Assembly: GCA_001543385.1 (NCBI GenBank)
Contig: LPNH01000003.1
Span: forward strand, 62,001 to 126,000
Length of the DNA: 64,000 bases
Direction: 5' to 3'
Source of the DNA: Candidatus Hemicellulosilyticus sp. P3
Lineage (GTDB): Bacteria; Bacteroidota; Bacteroidia; Bacteroidales; P3
Shown: one piece after another, positions 1-8,311 of the stretch
How positions within the stretch are numbered: the stretch's first letter is position 1
How the letters are laid out: each line of letters opens with the position of its first letter
Program-made: the position numbers and the translations under genes
The notes under the pieces: model-generated
Database searches by the model: none
Seen by the model: the letters and a program-made list of their open reading frames with translations, nothing else
Told to the model about the DNA's origin: nothing

Positions 1-2
1 AA

Positions 3-1271
3 ATCGGCGAGCTCAACGAGCGGCGCAACAGCATGAAAGCCCGTTGGCAGAGCGAGAAAACCGTCGTCGAAGCCATCCAGGCCGAGGTCAAAAACATCGA
101 AAGCTACAAATTCGAAGCCGAGCAGGCCGAGCGCTCCGGCGACTACGGCAAAGTGGCCGAGCTGCGCTACGGCCGCATCAAAGAAGCCGAGCAACACGTC
201 ACCGACCTGAAAGAGCAACTCAAAACCATGCAGGCTGACCAAGCCCTCATCAACGAAGAGGTCGACAGCGAGCAGATTGCCGAAGTCGTCTCCAAATGGA
301 CCGGCATCCCCGTCACCCGCATGCTGCAGAGCGAGCGCGAGCGCCTGCTGCGCCTCGAAAAAGAGCTGCATAAGCGTGTCGTGGGCCAGGACGAAGCCAT
401 CGCCACCGTCGCCAACGCCGTGCGGCGCAGCCGTGCCGGTCTCAGCGACGGCCGCCGCCCCATCGGCTCCTTCCTCTTCCTCGGCACCACCGGTGTCGGC
501 AAGACCGAGCTGGCGCGTGCCCTGGCCGAGACCCTCTTCGACGACGAGGAAATGATGATCCGCATCGACATGAGCGAATACCAGGAACCCCACAGCGTCA
601 GCCGGCTCATCGGCGCCCCTCCGGGCTATGTAGGCTACGACGAAAGCGGCCAGCTCACCGAGGCGGTGCGGCGCAAACCCTACAGCATCGTCCTCTTCGA
701 CGAGATTGAGAAAGCCCACCCCGATGTCTTCAACACCCTGCTTCAGGTGCTCGAAGACGGACGCCTCACCGACAACAAAGGCCGTACCGCCGACTTTCGC
801 AACACCATCATCATCATGACCTCCAACATGGGCAGCGAGATCATCCGTGAGCGCCTTGACGGCGACAGTGTCAGCGCCTACGACCTCGAGGAAACCCAGC
901 GGGCCGTCATGGAGTTGCTGCGCCAGCGCGTGCGCCCCGAGTTCCTCAACCGCATCGACGAGGTGGTCATGTTCCGTCCGCTCACCCGTAAGCAGCTGCT
1001 GGGCGTGGTGCGCATCCAGCTCGACGCCGTGGCGCGTATGCTTGAGCACAACGAGATTCTCATCACCGCCACCGACGAGGCGGTGGCCCACCTGGCCGAT
1101 GTGGGCTACGACCCCGCCATGGGCGCCCGCCCTGTCAAGCGTGTCATCCAGCGCGAGGTGCTCAACCCGCTCTCCCAAGAGTTGCTCGAAGGCAAAATCA
1201 ATGCCAAGGACAACATCGTCATCGACACCGTCGACAACCAGCTGGTCTTCTACAACCCGCAGAAGCAGTAG
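3..1271 (+). CDS. clpB: ATP-dependent chaperone ClpB, C-terminal part (5' end outside window)
   Basis: This is the last 422 residues of the Hsp100 disaggregase that, with DnaK, pulls proteins out of aggregates in the cytoplasm. The reading frame is open from base 3, so the gene starts upstream of the window. The end of the middle coiled coil is visible, then a second AAA+ module with Walker A (GTTGVGKTEL), Walker B (VLFDEIEKAHPD), the pore loop (GAPPGYVGY), the NRIDE sensor/arginine-finger region and the C-terminal D2-small domain with GARPVKRVIQ. These features separate it from ClpA and ClpC. It ends in TAG, followed by a strong hairpin terminator, so it is the last gene of its transcript. 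Confidence 0.96.
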   Translation: MGELNERRNSMKARWQSEKTVVEAIQAEVKNIESYKFEAEQAERSGDYGKVAELRYGRIKEAEQHVTDLKEQLKTMQADQALINEEVDSEQIAEVVSKWTGIPVTRMLQSERERLLRLEKELHKRVVGQDEAIATVANAVRRSRAGLSDGRRPIGSFLFLGTTGVGKTELARALAETLFDDEEMMIRIDMSEYQEPHSVSRLIGAPPGYVGYDESGQLTEAVRRKPYSIVLFDEIEKAHPDVFNTLLQVLEDGRLTDNKGRTADFRNTIIIMTSNMGSEIIRERLDGDSVSAYDLEETQRAVMELLRQRVRPEFLNRIDEVVMFRPLTRKQLLGVVRIQLDAVARMLEHNEILITATDEAVAHLADVGYDPAMGARPVKRVIQREVLNPLSQELLEGKINAKDNIVIDTVDNQLVFYNPQKQ

Positions 1272-1293
1272 CCGGCGGTTCCTGTACACGGCC

Positions 1294-1333
1294 AACCGGA
1301 GGTGGAAATGTTCTGCCTCCGGTTTTTTTTTTT
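1294..1333 (+). terminator. Rho-independent terminator of clpB
   Basis: A 9-bp perfect stem (AACCGGAGG at 1294-1302 pairing with CCTCCGGTT at 1316-1324) is followed by a run of 11 T that begins inside the stem's 3' end. It lies 22 bases after the clpB stop codon. Confidence 0.9.
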
Positions 1334-1428
1334 GTCCACGGACTTTCTTTTTTATCCACGGATTATTTTTTATCCACGGATTACACGGATGGGCACGGAT
1401 ATTCTTTATATCCACGGATTACATGGAT
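1334..1428. repeat. Degenerate copies of the 'ATCCACGGATTACACGGAT' dispersed repeat
   Basis: Several imperfect units containing TATCCACGGATTACACGGAT or parts of it stand directly after the clpB terminator and just before a broken GxxExxY gene. The same motif in the opposite orientation occurs at 7071-7127 and as a tandem array at 40902-41126. Confidence 0.8.
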
Positions 1429-1475
1429 TTTTCGGCGATTGAAAATAATTTGATGAAAATAACATTTGAGATACC

Positions 1476-1607
1476 ATGATATATGAAGATGAATCCTACG
1501 CCATCAACGGGGCGATGATTGAAGTGTCGAAGCAGCTCGGAAGCGGTTTTCTTGAAAAAGTCTATCAGGAGGCGCTGATGATAGAATTCCAATGTAAAAA
1601 TGTGTAA
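1476..1607 (+). pseudogene. GxxExxY family protein, N-terminal fragment
   Basis: A 43-codon frame starting at ATG 1476 reads like the N-terminus of the GxxExxY family, whose intact members are about 125 residues. The family motif is present as GFLEKVY within GSGFLEKVYQEAL, preceded by the usual INGAMIEVSKQLG. The frame stops at TAA 1605-1607, and what follows does not restore the rest of the family, so this is a truncated relic. Its position beside the 'ATCCGTG' repeats is notable. The function of the family is not established. Confidence 0.7.
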
Positions 1608-1645
1608 ATAGGACATGAAAAGGAAGATATACAGGCAATTGCTAA

Positions 1646-1810
1646 ATTGGAGGATCGGCAAGAAACCTATTTATTACATATGCGCAGAATGTGCCAGACA
1701 TCAGAGAATACCTGACAGCTCGCCAAGTCGTTGCTATATACGGAGTTGAGCGCAGTACACTATACCGTCTGGCTAAGTCAGGTAAGATTCTATGTATAAA
1801 AGCTTTGTGA
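1646..1810 (+). pseudogene. Fragment of a helix-turn-helix (excisionase/MerR-like) protein
   Basis: A frame with no start codon, open from after TAA 1643-1645 to TGA 1808-1810, contains a stretch beginning YLTARQVVAIYGVERSTLY and continuing RLAKSGKI. This is the usual helix-turn-helix of Bacteroidetes excisionase-like or MerR-like DNA-binding domains. Without a start it is probably the remnant of an integrated element's regulatory gene. The -33 box of the next gene's promoter lies in its last codons. The identification rests on the HTH pattern alone. Confidence 0.45.
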
Positions 1811-1834
1811 ATTCAAATTAAATCACTAATTTTG
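1804..1834 (+). promoter_or_regulatory. Bacteroidetes-type promoter of the AbiL-like pair
   Basis: A TTTG -33 box (1804-1807), exactly 19 bases of spacer and a TAATTTTG -7 box (1827-1834) match the known Bacteroides consensus TTTG-N19-TAnnTTTG. Transcription would start near 1841. This rules out the upstream TTG as start of the next gene and supports ATG 1862. Confidence 0.75.
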
Positions 1835-1861
1835 CAGCAATTCTACAAAATCAAACATGTA

Positions 1862-3091
1862 ATGATATTAAAAATCGAATTTGAAAATTTCTTTTCTATT
1901 AGAGATAGAATAAGAATCGACTTCAGAGCAGGAAACATCAATACGGCTCTTGCACGGGAGTTAAGCCATAATGTGATGGAGTGGAACGGTGTGCCTGTGC
2001 TTAAAACCATTGGACTGTTTGGCCCCAATGCTTCTGGCAAATCGAATATTCTGAAAGCCATTACTTTTTGCTGCAGAATGATTTTGGAGTCACATCTTCA
2101 TAACGAAGGGGTGACATTCAACTTTGAACCTTTCAAATTTGATGGTTGGCAGAAAAAGCCCAGCAAATTCCTTATTGATTTTGTTTGTGAGGATGTGGAG
2201 TATGAATACGCTTTTGAGTTAACCCGTGAACGAATCTTAAGCGAAAGTCTGTTCCATTATCCTATGGGAAGACGTGCGAAGGTTTTTGTGCGTGAAGCAG
2301 AAGGCAAATACAGTTTCGGTACTGGTGTGATGGTTAAGCCTTCAGATGTGGTGATCAATACTAGCGAAAAGAATCTATTCTTGAGCCGAGCCAGTTCAAT
2401 GAATAGAGAAATTGCACAAAAGCTATATCGTTATTTCATGAATCAATTCCTGCTGGGGCTTGTCAATGTGAATGACGTGATGGTGCTGGATAGTTTCAAT
2501 GCCTACAAGAAGGTGATTCTCAAAGCACTTGAAATATGCGATACGGATATTACTGACATCGAGGCAAGGAAAGAGCAAATGCCGGCTCCTGTGGTTGTGC
2601 CTGGACAAACGGAACTATCATACAAGTTGGTGGATGTGCTTCGCTTCAAGACGTTCCATCGCAACCAAAAGAACATCATGTTCGACATGGATATGGAAGA
2701 ATCAAATGGTACAAGAAAATTGTTCCAGATTCTAATACGTCTATTGGATGTGGTAAAGAATAAGAAGAGCATTATGATGGACGAGTTTGACATGGGGCTA
2801 CACACTCGTCTGGCTGATTTCATTCTCGACTTGATTCATGCTTCAGAAAGTAGTCAATTACTGTTTACTTCCCATAACACGAACCTTATCGATGTCAAAC
2901 GTCTGAGACGTGACCAGATTGTTTTTGTCAACAAGTCGGAGCAAGGCGCAACGGAGGTGTATTCATTATACGACTTCAAGGATTTCCGTGAGAATATGGA
3001 TGCCGAAAAGGGATATATACAAGGACGCTTTGACGCCGTTCCTTATGTTGATTCATCGGTGTCAAGTATCAAACAATTATTGGAAGGCTGA
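1862..3091 (+). CDS. AbiLi-like AAA family ATPase
   Basis: A 409-residue ATPase of the OLD/RloA-like AAA family. Walker A is GLFGPNASGKSNILKA near residue 58, and the Walker B region is SIMMDEFDMGLH near 310, followed by the LLFTSHNTNLID switch region. It starts in ABC/SMC style with MILKIEFENFFSI. ATPases of this kind paired with RloB form the AbiL abortive-infection system. The RloB gene begins 2 bases after this stop, which strongly supports that reading. By family analogy the ATPase senses or restrains and RloB is the effector; this is inference. The pair is AT-rich relative to clpB and dnaX and has its own promoter, which suggests horizontal acquisition. Confidence 0.85.
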   Translation: MILKIEFENFFSIRDRIRIDFRAGNINTALARELSHNVMEWNGVPVLKTIGLFGPNASGKSNILKAITFCCRMILESHLHNEGVTFNFEPFKFDGWQKKPSKFLIDFVCEDVEYEYAFELTRERILSESLFHYPMGRRAKVFVREAEGKYSFGTGVMVKPSDVVINTSEKNLFLSRASSMNREIAQKLYRYFMNQFLLGLVNVNDVMVLDSFNAYKKVILKALEICDTDITDIEARKEQMPAPVVVPGQTELSYKLVDVLRFKTFHRNQKNIMFDMDMEESNGTRKLFQILIRLLDVVKNKKSIMMDEFDMGLHTRLADFILDLIHASESSQLLFTSHNTNLIDVKRLRRDQIVFVNKSEQGATEVYSLYDFKDFRENMDAEKGYIQGRFDAVPYVDSSVSSIKQLLEG

Positions 3092-3093
3092 TT

Positions 3094-3654
3094 ATGGCAA
3101 GCAAAAGAGAACCGTCACCATCTTTGCGAATGCGAAAGATCGCCCTTGTCATTTGCGAGGGCGAGACAGAGGTCTGCTATATCAACCTTCTGAAATTGTG
3201 GTATAAGTCACCCATCAGAATCATTTCGCACATAGAAGGCACAAAGATCACGCCATCGTTGGTTGAGAAGCGTACAAAGGAGCTCAAAATCTCACAATGG
3301 GATAAGGTGCACACATTCCTCATGTACGACATGGATGTGCAGGCCATCAATGAGAAACTACACAAATGCAAGGCAGAAATGTTGTTGAGTAATCCTTGCT
3401 TTGAAATATGGTTGCTGCTTCATGCTAAAGACCAAAAGGCTGCAATCGAAACGGATGCACTCATCAAAGAGTTGAAGAAAAGCGCCCCCGTGTGGAAGAA
3501 TTACTCCAAGTCAGCCTTTACCGACACACAAAAGTCTTTTTTGAACGACCATACAGACTTAGCTGTTTCAAGAGCTAAGAAACTACGTGAGTTCCATAAT
3601 CCATCAACAGGTATCTACAAATTGATTGAAATGCTGAAAGAGGATGCGCATTAG
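3094..3654 (+). CDS. RloB-like protein (AbiLii-type effector)
   Basis: A 186-residue RloB domain protein. Visible motifs are IALVICEGETEVCYI near the N-terminus (TOPRIM-like acidic motif), FLMYDMDVQ with paired aspartates near residue 75, and NPCFEIWLLLHA near residue 100, which is characteristic of RloB. It is probably a nuclease-like effector acting with the upstream ATPase; the biochemical activity of RloB is not settled. It is the last gene of the two-gene operon. The following 530 bases hold only repeats. Confidence 0.85.
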   Translation: MASKREPSPSLRMRKIALVICEGETEVCYINLLKLWYKSPIRIISHIEGTKITPSLVEKRTKELKISQWDKVHTFLMYDMDVQAINEKLHKCKAEMLLSNPCFEIWLLLHAKDQKAAIETDALIKELKKSAPVWKNYSKSAFTDTQKSFLNDHTDLAVSRAKKLREFHNPSTGIYKLIEMLKEDAH

Positions 3655-3771
3655 TATTCTTCCATCAAGAATTTATGCCAGAAAAATCCAGAATAACAGG
3701 CAATCCAACATCTTCCTTGATTGACAGAATGAAACAGGCAGTTCTTCGCTGTAATGGAAATAGAAATAGCT

Positions 3772-3897
3772 TTATGTGATGCCCCCCCTGCGGGTCTCTT
3801 CGCACTCCACAGGAGCTTGTGGTATGCCGTCGGCTCGGCCGACAACCCATTTGGCGTTCTCGACATGCCAAAACTCAAGCAGGCCTCCTTTGGTCAT
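3772..3897 (-). repeat. Dispersed repeat carrying a 41-codon mini-ORF
   Basis: On the minus strand an open frame from ATG 3897 to TAA 3774 encodes a peptide starting MTKGGLLEFWHVENAKWVVG. The element contains small hairpins (CCACA/TGTGG and GTCGGC-TCG-GCCGAC). Its first 40 bases recur imperfectly at 39107-39147. I treat it as a repeat rather than a gene because the frame has no recognisable domain and the similarity is at DNA level. Confidence 0.5.
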
Positions 3898-3940
3898 CTA
3901 TAAATCAAATAAACTCCTAACCCTGCGGGCAGAAATCCTG

Positions 3941-3999
3941 TAAATCCAGTAAATTTCTGATGACGCAACAAACGCGCAGCGAATATTTTACTGGATTTA
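3941..3999. repeat. 13-bp perfect inverted repeat in the intergenic region
   Basis: TAAATCCAGTAAA at 3941-3953 is the exact reverse complement of TTTACTGGATTTA at 3987-3999, separated by 33 bases. There is no T run on either strand, so a terminator is unlikely. The rest of 3655-4115 contains no convincing gene. Confidence 0.6.
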
Positions 4000-4115
4000 C
4001 TAGATTCCGCGATGCCGTAGGCGAACAGGAGAATGATGGATTTATAGAATTCATTCTTGATGGAAATCAAAGACTCCAGATAATACAACGAAAGATGTCC
4101 TAAAGTAAATATTAT

Positions 4116-4146
4116 TTTGCCAGAATGAAAATTTGTTGCATCTTTG
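4116..4146 (+). promoter_or_regulatory. Bacteroidetes-type promoter of the AAA/DUF4143 gene
   Basis: TTTG (4116-4119), a 19-base spacer and CATCTTTG (4139-4146, one mismatch to TAnnTTTG). The predicted transcript starts near 4153, about 36 bases before the ATG at 4189. Confidence 0.65.
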
Positions 4147-4188
4147 CATTCCAAAAAGTAGCCAAAAAAGGCAAAGAAATGGAATCAT

Positions 4189-5436
4189 ATGGTTGTAGAA
4201 AGAGAACAATACGTTGATAATCTTGTTGGTTCGATGCATAATGGCCTCATTAAGGTCGTAACAGGGATACGTCGATGCGGCAAGTCTTTTTTGCTGAATG
4301 AGCTATTCCGCAAGAGACTGCAAGAGATGGAGATAAAAGAAGACAATATGCTTTTCCTTAAAATGGAGGACTGGCGCAATCGCAGTCTTCGTAATCCGGA
4401 CACTCTGCTTAACAGAATCGAAGCATTCGCGAGAAATAACAGCGATATGCACTATGTTGTTATCGACGAGGTCCAAATGGTGGATCATTTTCCCGAAGTA
4501 CTGAACAGTCTGCTGCTTTTTGACAACGTGGACACATACGTGACCGGGAGTAACTCACGTTTCCTATCCACAGACATCGCCACGGAATTTCGAGGCCGCA
4601 GTTATGAGATTCATCTTGCACCACTCTCTTTTTCGGAGTATATGAGTGCTTGTTCAGGCACGATACAAGAGGCTTGGGATACATATTCACTATATGGAGG
4701 GTTGCCTGGGCTTATGTCAATGGACACTGAAGATAAAAAAATGGCCTATTTGCGCCAGCTTTTCAACACAGTTTATCTGCGTGATATAATGGAGCGCAAC
4801 CGTGTTGAGAATGTCCCTGAAATAAAGGAGCTGATACGAGTGATGGCTTCTTGTGTAGGGTCGCTCACCAATACCAACAATCTGACAAACACCTTTGCCA
4901 CCAAGAAGAATCTGTCAATAACAAACAAAACCGTTTCCTCGTATATCGGGTATTTTGAGGAGTCGTTCATTGTCGAACAAGCCTTGCGATACGACATTCG
5001 CGGCAAAGGATACATAGGTGCTCAAGCGAAATACTACTTTCAAGACATCGGACTTCGCAATGCATTATTGTCCTTCCGGCAACTTGACAGAGGACACATT
5101 ATGGAGAATATCATATATAATGAATTGCGGCAGCAGGGCTACTCTGTGGATGTGGGCGATGTGGAAATCCGCACGGCGAATGGGTCAAGAGCTCACCTTG
5201 AGGTCGACTTTGTGGTGAGCAAAGGTCCCCGTCGCTACTATATCCAGTCGGCATACCAGCTACAAGATGCCCAGAAAGAAGAGCAAGAGAAACGGCCGCT
5301 TCTTCAAATTAAGGATTCTTTCAAAAAGATACTCATCGTGTCGGGACATTACCCTCCGATGTTCGACGACAACGGTGTTTTGTCAATAGGGCTTTTCCAG
5401 TTCTTGACCAACCCGAATATCATTGAGCAGGTTTGA
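4189..5436 (+). CDS. ATP-binding protein with AAA_14 and DUF4143 domains
   Basis: A 415-residue member of a very common but poorly characterised prokaryotic ATPase family. The N-terminal AAA domain has Walker A TGIRRCGKSFLL near residue 25 and Walker B YVVIDEVQMVD near 95. The middle contains the typical LYGGLPG and LRDIMERNRV segments. The C-terminal DUF4143 region has LEVDFVVSK followed by YYIQSAYQL, the PD-(D/E)XK-like pattern of this family. These ATPases are often found singly in accessory regions. The role is unknown, and proposals include toxin-like or element-maintenance functions. It has its own promoter and no clear operon partner. Confidence 0.85.
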   Translation: MVVEREQYVDNLVGSMHNGLIKVVTGIRRCGKSFLLNELFRKRLQEMEIKEDNMLFLKMEDWRNRSLRNPDTLLNRIEAFARNNSDMHYVVIDEVQMVDHFPEVLNSLLLFDNVDTYVTGSNSRFLSTDIATEFRGRSYEIHLAPLSFSEYMSACSGTIQEAWDTYSLYGGLPGLMSMDTEDKKMAYLRQLFNTVYLRDIMERNRVENVPEIKELIRVMASCVGSLTNTNNLTNTFATKKNLSITNKTVSSYIGYFEESFIVEQALRYDIRGKGYIGAQAKYYFQDIGLRNALLSFRQLDRGHIMENIIYNELRQQGYSVDVGDVEIRTANGSRAHLEVDFVVSKGPRRYYIQSAYQLQDAQKEEQEKRPLLQIKDSFKKILIVSGHYPPMFDDNGVLSIGLFQFLTNPNIIEQV

Positions 5437-5514
5437 TGCAGTTTTCCAGTGATGCGTAAGAGTTGTCTCTTGGTTCTATATTCTCCTACCAATATCTTGT
5501 GGGGAATGGAAAAT

Positions 5515-5751
5515 TCATTTATTCCTATCCTGCTGTTTTTCTTTTTTTCGCTGCTTTGCTATATCCAACCTTGCGTGAACTACTGCAACCGGTAATACTA
5601 AAGCCACTGCCAAGAGCGTATAAACCAGAAAGATTCCGAAGTCTATAGAATGTGACCGAGAATATCTGATTGCAGCCAATACAAGCCTGAGCACCAAAAT
5701 AGCCAATATGTAGTGCTCTACATAACGAAGAGTGGTTTTAAGGATCATCAT
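5515..5751 (-). CDS. Small putative two-helix membrane protein
   Basis: A 78-residue frame. Two hydrophobic segments (about residues 10-27 and 36-58) are followed by a basic, charged tail ending KKEKQQDRNK. It starts 16 bases after the stop of the upstream lipoprotein gene on the same strand, so the two may be co-transcribed. I do not recognise a family. It could also be non-coding, since it is short and lies in AT-rich sequence. Confidence 0.4.
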   Translation of the reverse strand: MMILKTTLRYVEHYILAILVLRLVLAAIRYSRSHSIDFGIFLVYTLLAVALVLPVAVVHARLDIAKQRKKEKQQDRNK

Positions 5752-5767
5752 AGTCTACAATGAAAGG

Positions 5768-6556
5768 TTAGTTGGAACATGGAATACAATCATAGTGGCA
5801 GAGTCCTCTTCTCTTAAGACACTTTTTGTCGCTGTGTTCACAATTATGCTTATCCGTATCTAAACTCCTTTGACACTCCGTTTCAATCAAATCAACCGCA
5901 ATTGCGATTACTGCAGCGGCGGCGACAACTCTACCTCCAATTTTGAGAACCTTTTTTAAAAACGGCCAGACATCTTTTGTGTATTTTTCCTCGGCAAAGA
6001 AGGGATTTTCAACAATATCTAAATTTGACACATCTATTAGAAGTGACGCTACATCAAGACTGTCATGGAGAATCGTCTGCTTTATCAAATTCCCGCAGGG
6101 AGTATTGATGTCGAACGTTATTCCACCCTCAATATCGTTGAAGTTACAAAGGTGTACAGTCTCCTCCCAAATTGTCATATCAAAACCGTTTTCGTTCTGG
6201 TTTGAGAAAAAGAGAGCATCCAAATCATCCTCAAATGTGTAAAGAATGTCATTTTCATCCACAATATGACTGCCAACGCAAAGGGTCATTCTGATGAATT
6301 CATCCGGAGTCGTACCAAGTAATACCGCTGTTGTCCCAATCCTGTCATTTTCCGAAACCGCCAAAAAACCATTATCCGGTTTTTCAAACGTATATCCTGA
6401 AATCATTAAACCTTTATTTTCGTTGCTCTTATTGGAAATCAAATTGTTCATAAATGAGGCATCTTTCGTGCATGCAAAGATGGTAAATGCCATTCCGACA
6501 CCAATGAATAATGCACTCATGATGGCCAAGCAGTTTCTTTTATATTTCTGACTCAT
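5768..6556 (-). CDS. Putative lipoprotein of unknown function
   Basis: 262 residues if started at ATG 6556. The frame continues upstream to 6754, but the lipoprotein signal sits just after 6556: a basic start MSQKYKRN, a hydrophobic core and a lipobox-like FTIFAC with Cys at about residue 29. The mature part is acidic and soluble. Near the C-terminus is a hydrophobic Gly/Ala segment (VVAAAAVIAIAVDLI), then a cysteine-rich tail with six cysteines in the last 30 residues. No known domain was recognised. It is AT-rich compared with dnaX next door. Confidence 0.6.
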   Translation of the reverse strand: MSQKYKRNCLAIMSALFIGVGMAFTIFACTKDASFMNNLISNKSNENKGLMISGYTFEKPDNGFLAVSENDRIGTTAVLLGTTPDEFIRMTLCVGSHIVDENDILYTFEDDLDALFFSNQNENGFDMTIWEETVHLCNFNDIEGGITFDINTPCGNLIKQTILHDSLDVASLLIDVSNLDIVENPFFAEEKYTKDVWPFLKKVLKIGGRVVAAAAVIAIAVDLIETECQRSLDTDKHNCEHSDKKCLKRRGLCHYDCIPCSN

Positions 6557-7070
6557 TTGTTTTATTTTTTTATGATGCTTTCGTTGTCGCAGAAAACTTG
6601 CGGTTGCTACGGTGCCGTGTGGTTTTGCGCAACATTTCTTCTGCCACACAATAAAGCCGGTCACTGAACGTATAAGAAACACGTATAGCGACGGCTCTAT
6701 GCCTTGGATGCCGGCCGCGGGGATGCGTGCGTTGAGGACTTCGAAATCAATCACACGCTCCAGATTCCGGCGCCCTCGATTTTACGCCCCGTCACATCGG
6801 CACACCGAACCTGTGCGGGGCTTTGACAGATGAATTTTTTCATGATATATTATTTTTATTAAACCATATTTCAGATTCACTTTATATAATTAGTTGCAAA
6901 AATTGACGAAAACTGACTTTAGTAAACGTAGATTTAAGTTTTTTTATAATATTGGCAATTTGTCAATGATGAAAGGACTGTTATTGCGTGAGGGTGGGGG
7001 GAGCGCCGAAATTCAAGCAGACCTGAACTTTGATATGGCGAGAAAACGACTAATGAAATTGAAATTGATC
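6557..7070. other. Long intergenic stretch, no gene recognised
   Basis: About 510 bases between the lipoprotein start and the repeat at 7071. The minus-strand frame of the lipoprotein stays open to 6754 in GC-richer sequence, without a recognisable domain or a better start. The stretch 6835-6960 is very AT-rich. No RNA gene or convincing ORF was seen. Confidence 0.5.
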
Positions 7071-7127
7071 ATCTGTGTTCATCCGTGTAATCCGTGGATC
7101 AAAAAGAAATCCGTGCAATCCGTGGGC
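7071..7127. repeat. Copy of the 'ATCCGTGTAATCCGTGG' dispersed repeat
   Basis: The motif TTCATCCGTGTAATCCGTGG (starting at 7079) and a second half-unit with CCGTGCAATCCGTGG lie upstream of dnaX. This is the same family as the units at 1334-1428 and 40902-41126. Confidence 0.8.
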
Positions 7128-7184
7128 GGGAATCCTCCATGTTTTGAAAACACCCGCCAGCGCAGGACTTCTCATTTTTTTTTG

Positions 7185-7192
7185 TACTTTTG
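7185..7192 (+). promoter_or_regulatory. -7 box upstream of dnaX
   Basis: TACTTTTG fits the TAnnTTTG consensus and lies 30 bases before the ATG at 7223. No good TTTG -33 box is at the expected distance. Confidence 0.5.
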
Positions 7193-7222
7193 TAGTTCAG
7201 AATTGTAATCTTAGTATTGTCT

Positions 7223-8311
7223 ATGGGCGATTATATTGTTTCGGCACGCAAGTACCGGCCGGTGACGTTTGACAGTGTGGTGGGGCAGCAGCACATCACC
7301 ACCACCCTCAAGAATTCCATCCGCAACAATCAGTTGGCGCAGGCGTTTCTGTTCTGCGGGCCGCGTGGCGTGGGCAAGACGACATGTGCCCGCATTTTGG
7401 CACGCACCATCAACTGCACCAACCTCACTCCCGATACAGAGGCGTGCGGGCAGTGTGAGAGCTGTATCAGTTTTAACAATGCCAATTCGATGAATATCTT
7501 CGAGTTGGATGCAGCTTCGAACAATGGCGTCGAGGCCATGCGAAGCCTGATCGACGAGGTGCGCATCCCGCCGCAGGCCGGACGTTACAAAGTCTATATC
7601 ATCGACGAGGTGCACATGTTGTCGGCAGCGGCGTTCAACGCTTTTCTGAAGACGTTGGAGGAGCCGCCGGCGTATGCCAAGTTTATCTTGGCCACCACGG
7701 AGAAGCACAAGGTGCTGCCCACCATTCTTTCGCGCTGCCAGGTGTTTGACTTCAAGCGTATCGGCATCGATGACATCGTGCAGCATCTGGCCCGTGTGGC
7801 GCAGCAGGAGCAGGTTTCGTATGAGGAGGAGGCGTTGCGCCTCATCGCCCGCAAGGCCGACGGCGGCTTGCGCGACGCGTTGTCTACATTCGACCAGTTG
7901 GTGAGTTTCACGTCGGGCAACTTGACGTATGCCCGGTGTGCCGAGACGCTTAATGTGCTGGACCACGAGTATTATCTGCGCTTGGTGGAGAGTTTCCGCG
8001 CGAATGACATCAGTTCGGCGTTGCTGCTCTATGAGGAGATCCTCGGCAGGGGGTTCGACGGGCAGCGTTTCCTGACCGGCCTGAGTGAGCATCTGCGCAA
8101 CCTGATGGTGTCGCTCGACCCTGCAACCCACCGCCTGTTAGAGGTGAGCGAGGGTGTGGCGTCGCGGCTGGGCGAACAGGCGGCGGCCTGCGGGCTGCCC
8201 CGCCTGTTGCAGTGGCTCGACATCGCCAGCGATTATGAGTATCGTTACCGCGACGCAGGCAATAAGCGGCTCTTTGTCGAGGTGGCGCTGATGAAGATGG
8301 CAGCAGGTTAG
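7223..8311 (+). CDS. dnaX: DNA polymerase III subunit gamma/tau, N-terminal part ended by in-frame TAG
   Basis: This encodes the clamp-loader ATPase of the replicative polymerase. The 362 codons contain Walker A GPRGVGKTTCARI, the four-cysteine zinc site (C near the Walker A, then CGQCESC), Walker B IIDEVHML, and LEEPPAY followed by a sensor region with ILSRCQVFDFKRI. A TAG at 8309-8311 stops the frame after LMKMAAG. The same frame then stays open to 8947 and encodes the usual C-terminal domain of Bacteroidetes DnaX (next entry). A full-length protein would be about 574 residues. ATG 7223 is preferred over TTG 7217. The stop may be a nonsense mutation, an assembly error or a way to make a gamma-like short form. 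Confidence 0.9.
   Translation: MGDYIVSARKYRPVTFDSVVGQQHITTTLKNSIRNNQLAQAFLFCGPRGVGKTTCARILARTINCTNLTPDTEACGQCESCISFNNANSMNIFELDAASNNGVEAMRSLIDEVRIPPQAGRYKVYIIDEVHMLSAAAFNAFLKTLEEPPAYAKFILATTEKHKVLPTILSRCQVFDFKRIGIDDIVQHLARVAQQEQVSYEEEALRLIARKADGGLRDALSTFDQLVSFTSGNLTYARCAETLNVLDHEYYLRLVESFRANDISSALLLYEEILGRGFDGQRFLTGLSEHLRNLMVSLDPATHRLLEVSEGVASRLGEQAAACGLPRLLQWLDIASDYEYRYRDAGNKRLFVEVALMKMAAG

Noticed and set aside
3941-3999. Terminator for the AbiL-like operon
   Set aside because: The 33-base loop is long, no T run follows on either strand, and it is almost 290 bases after the RloB stop.
7211-8131. 306-residue minus-strand ORF opposite dnaX
   Set aside because: Low-complexity His/Arg/Gln-rich shadow of a clearly conserved gene.
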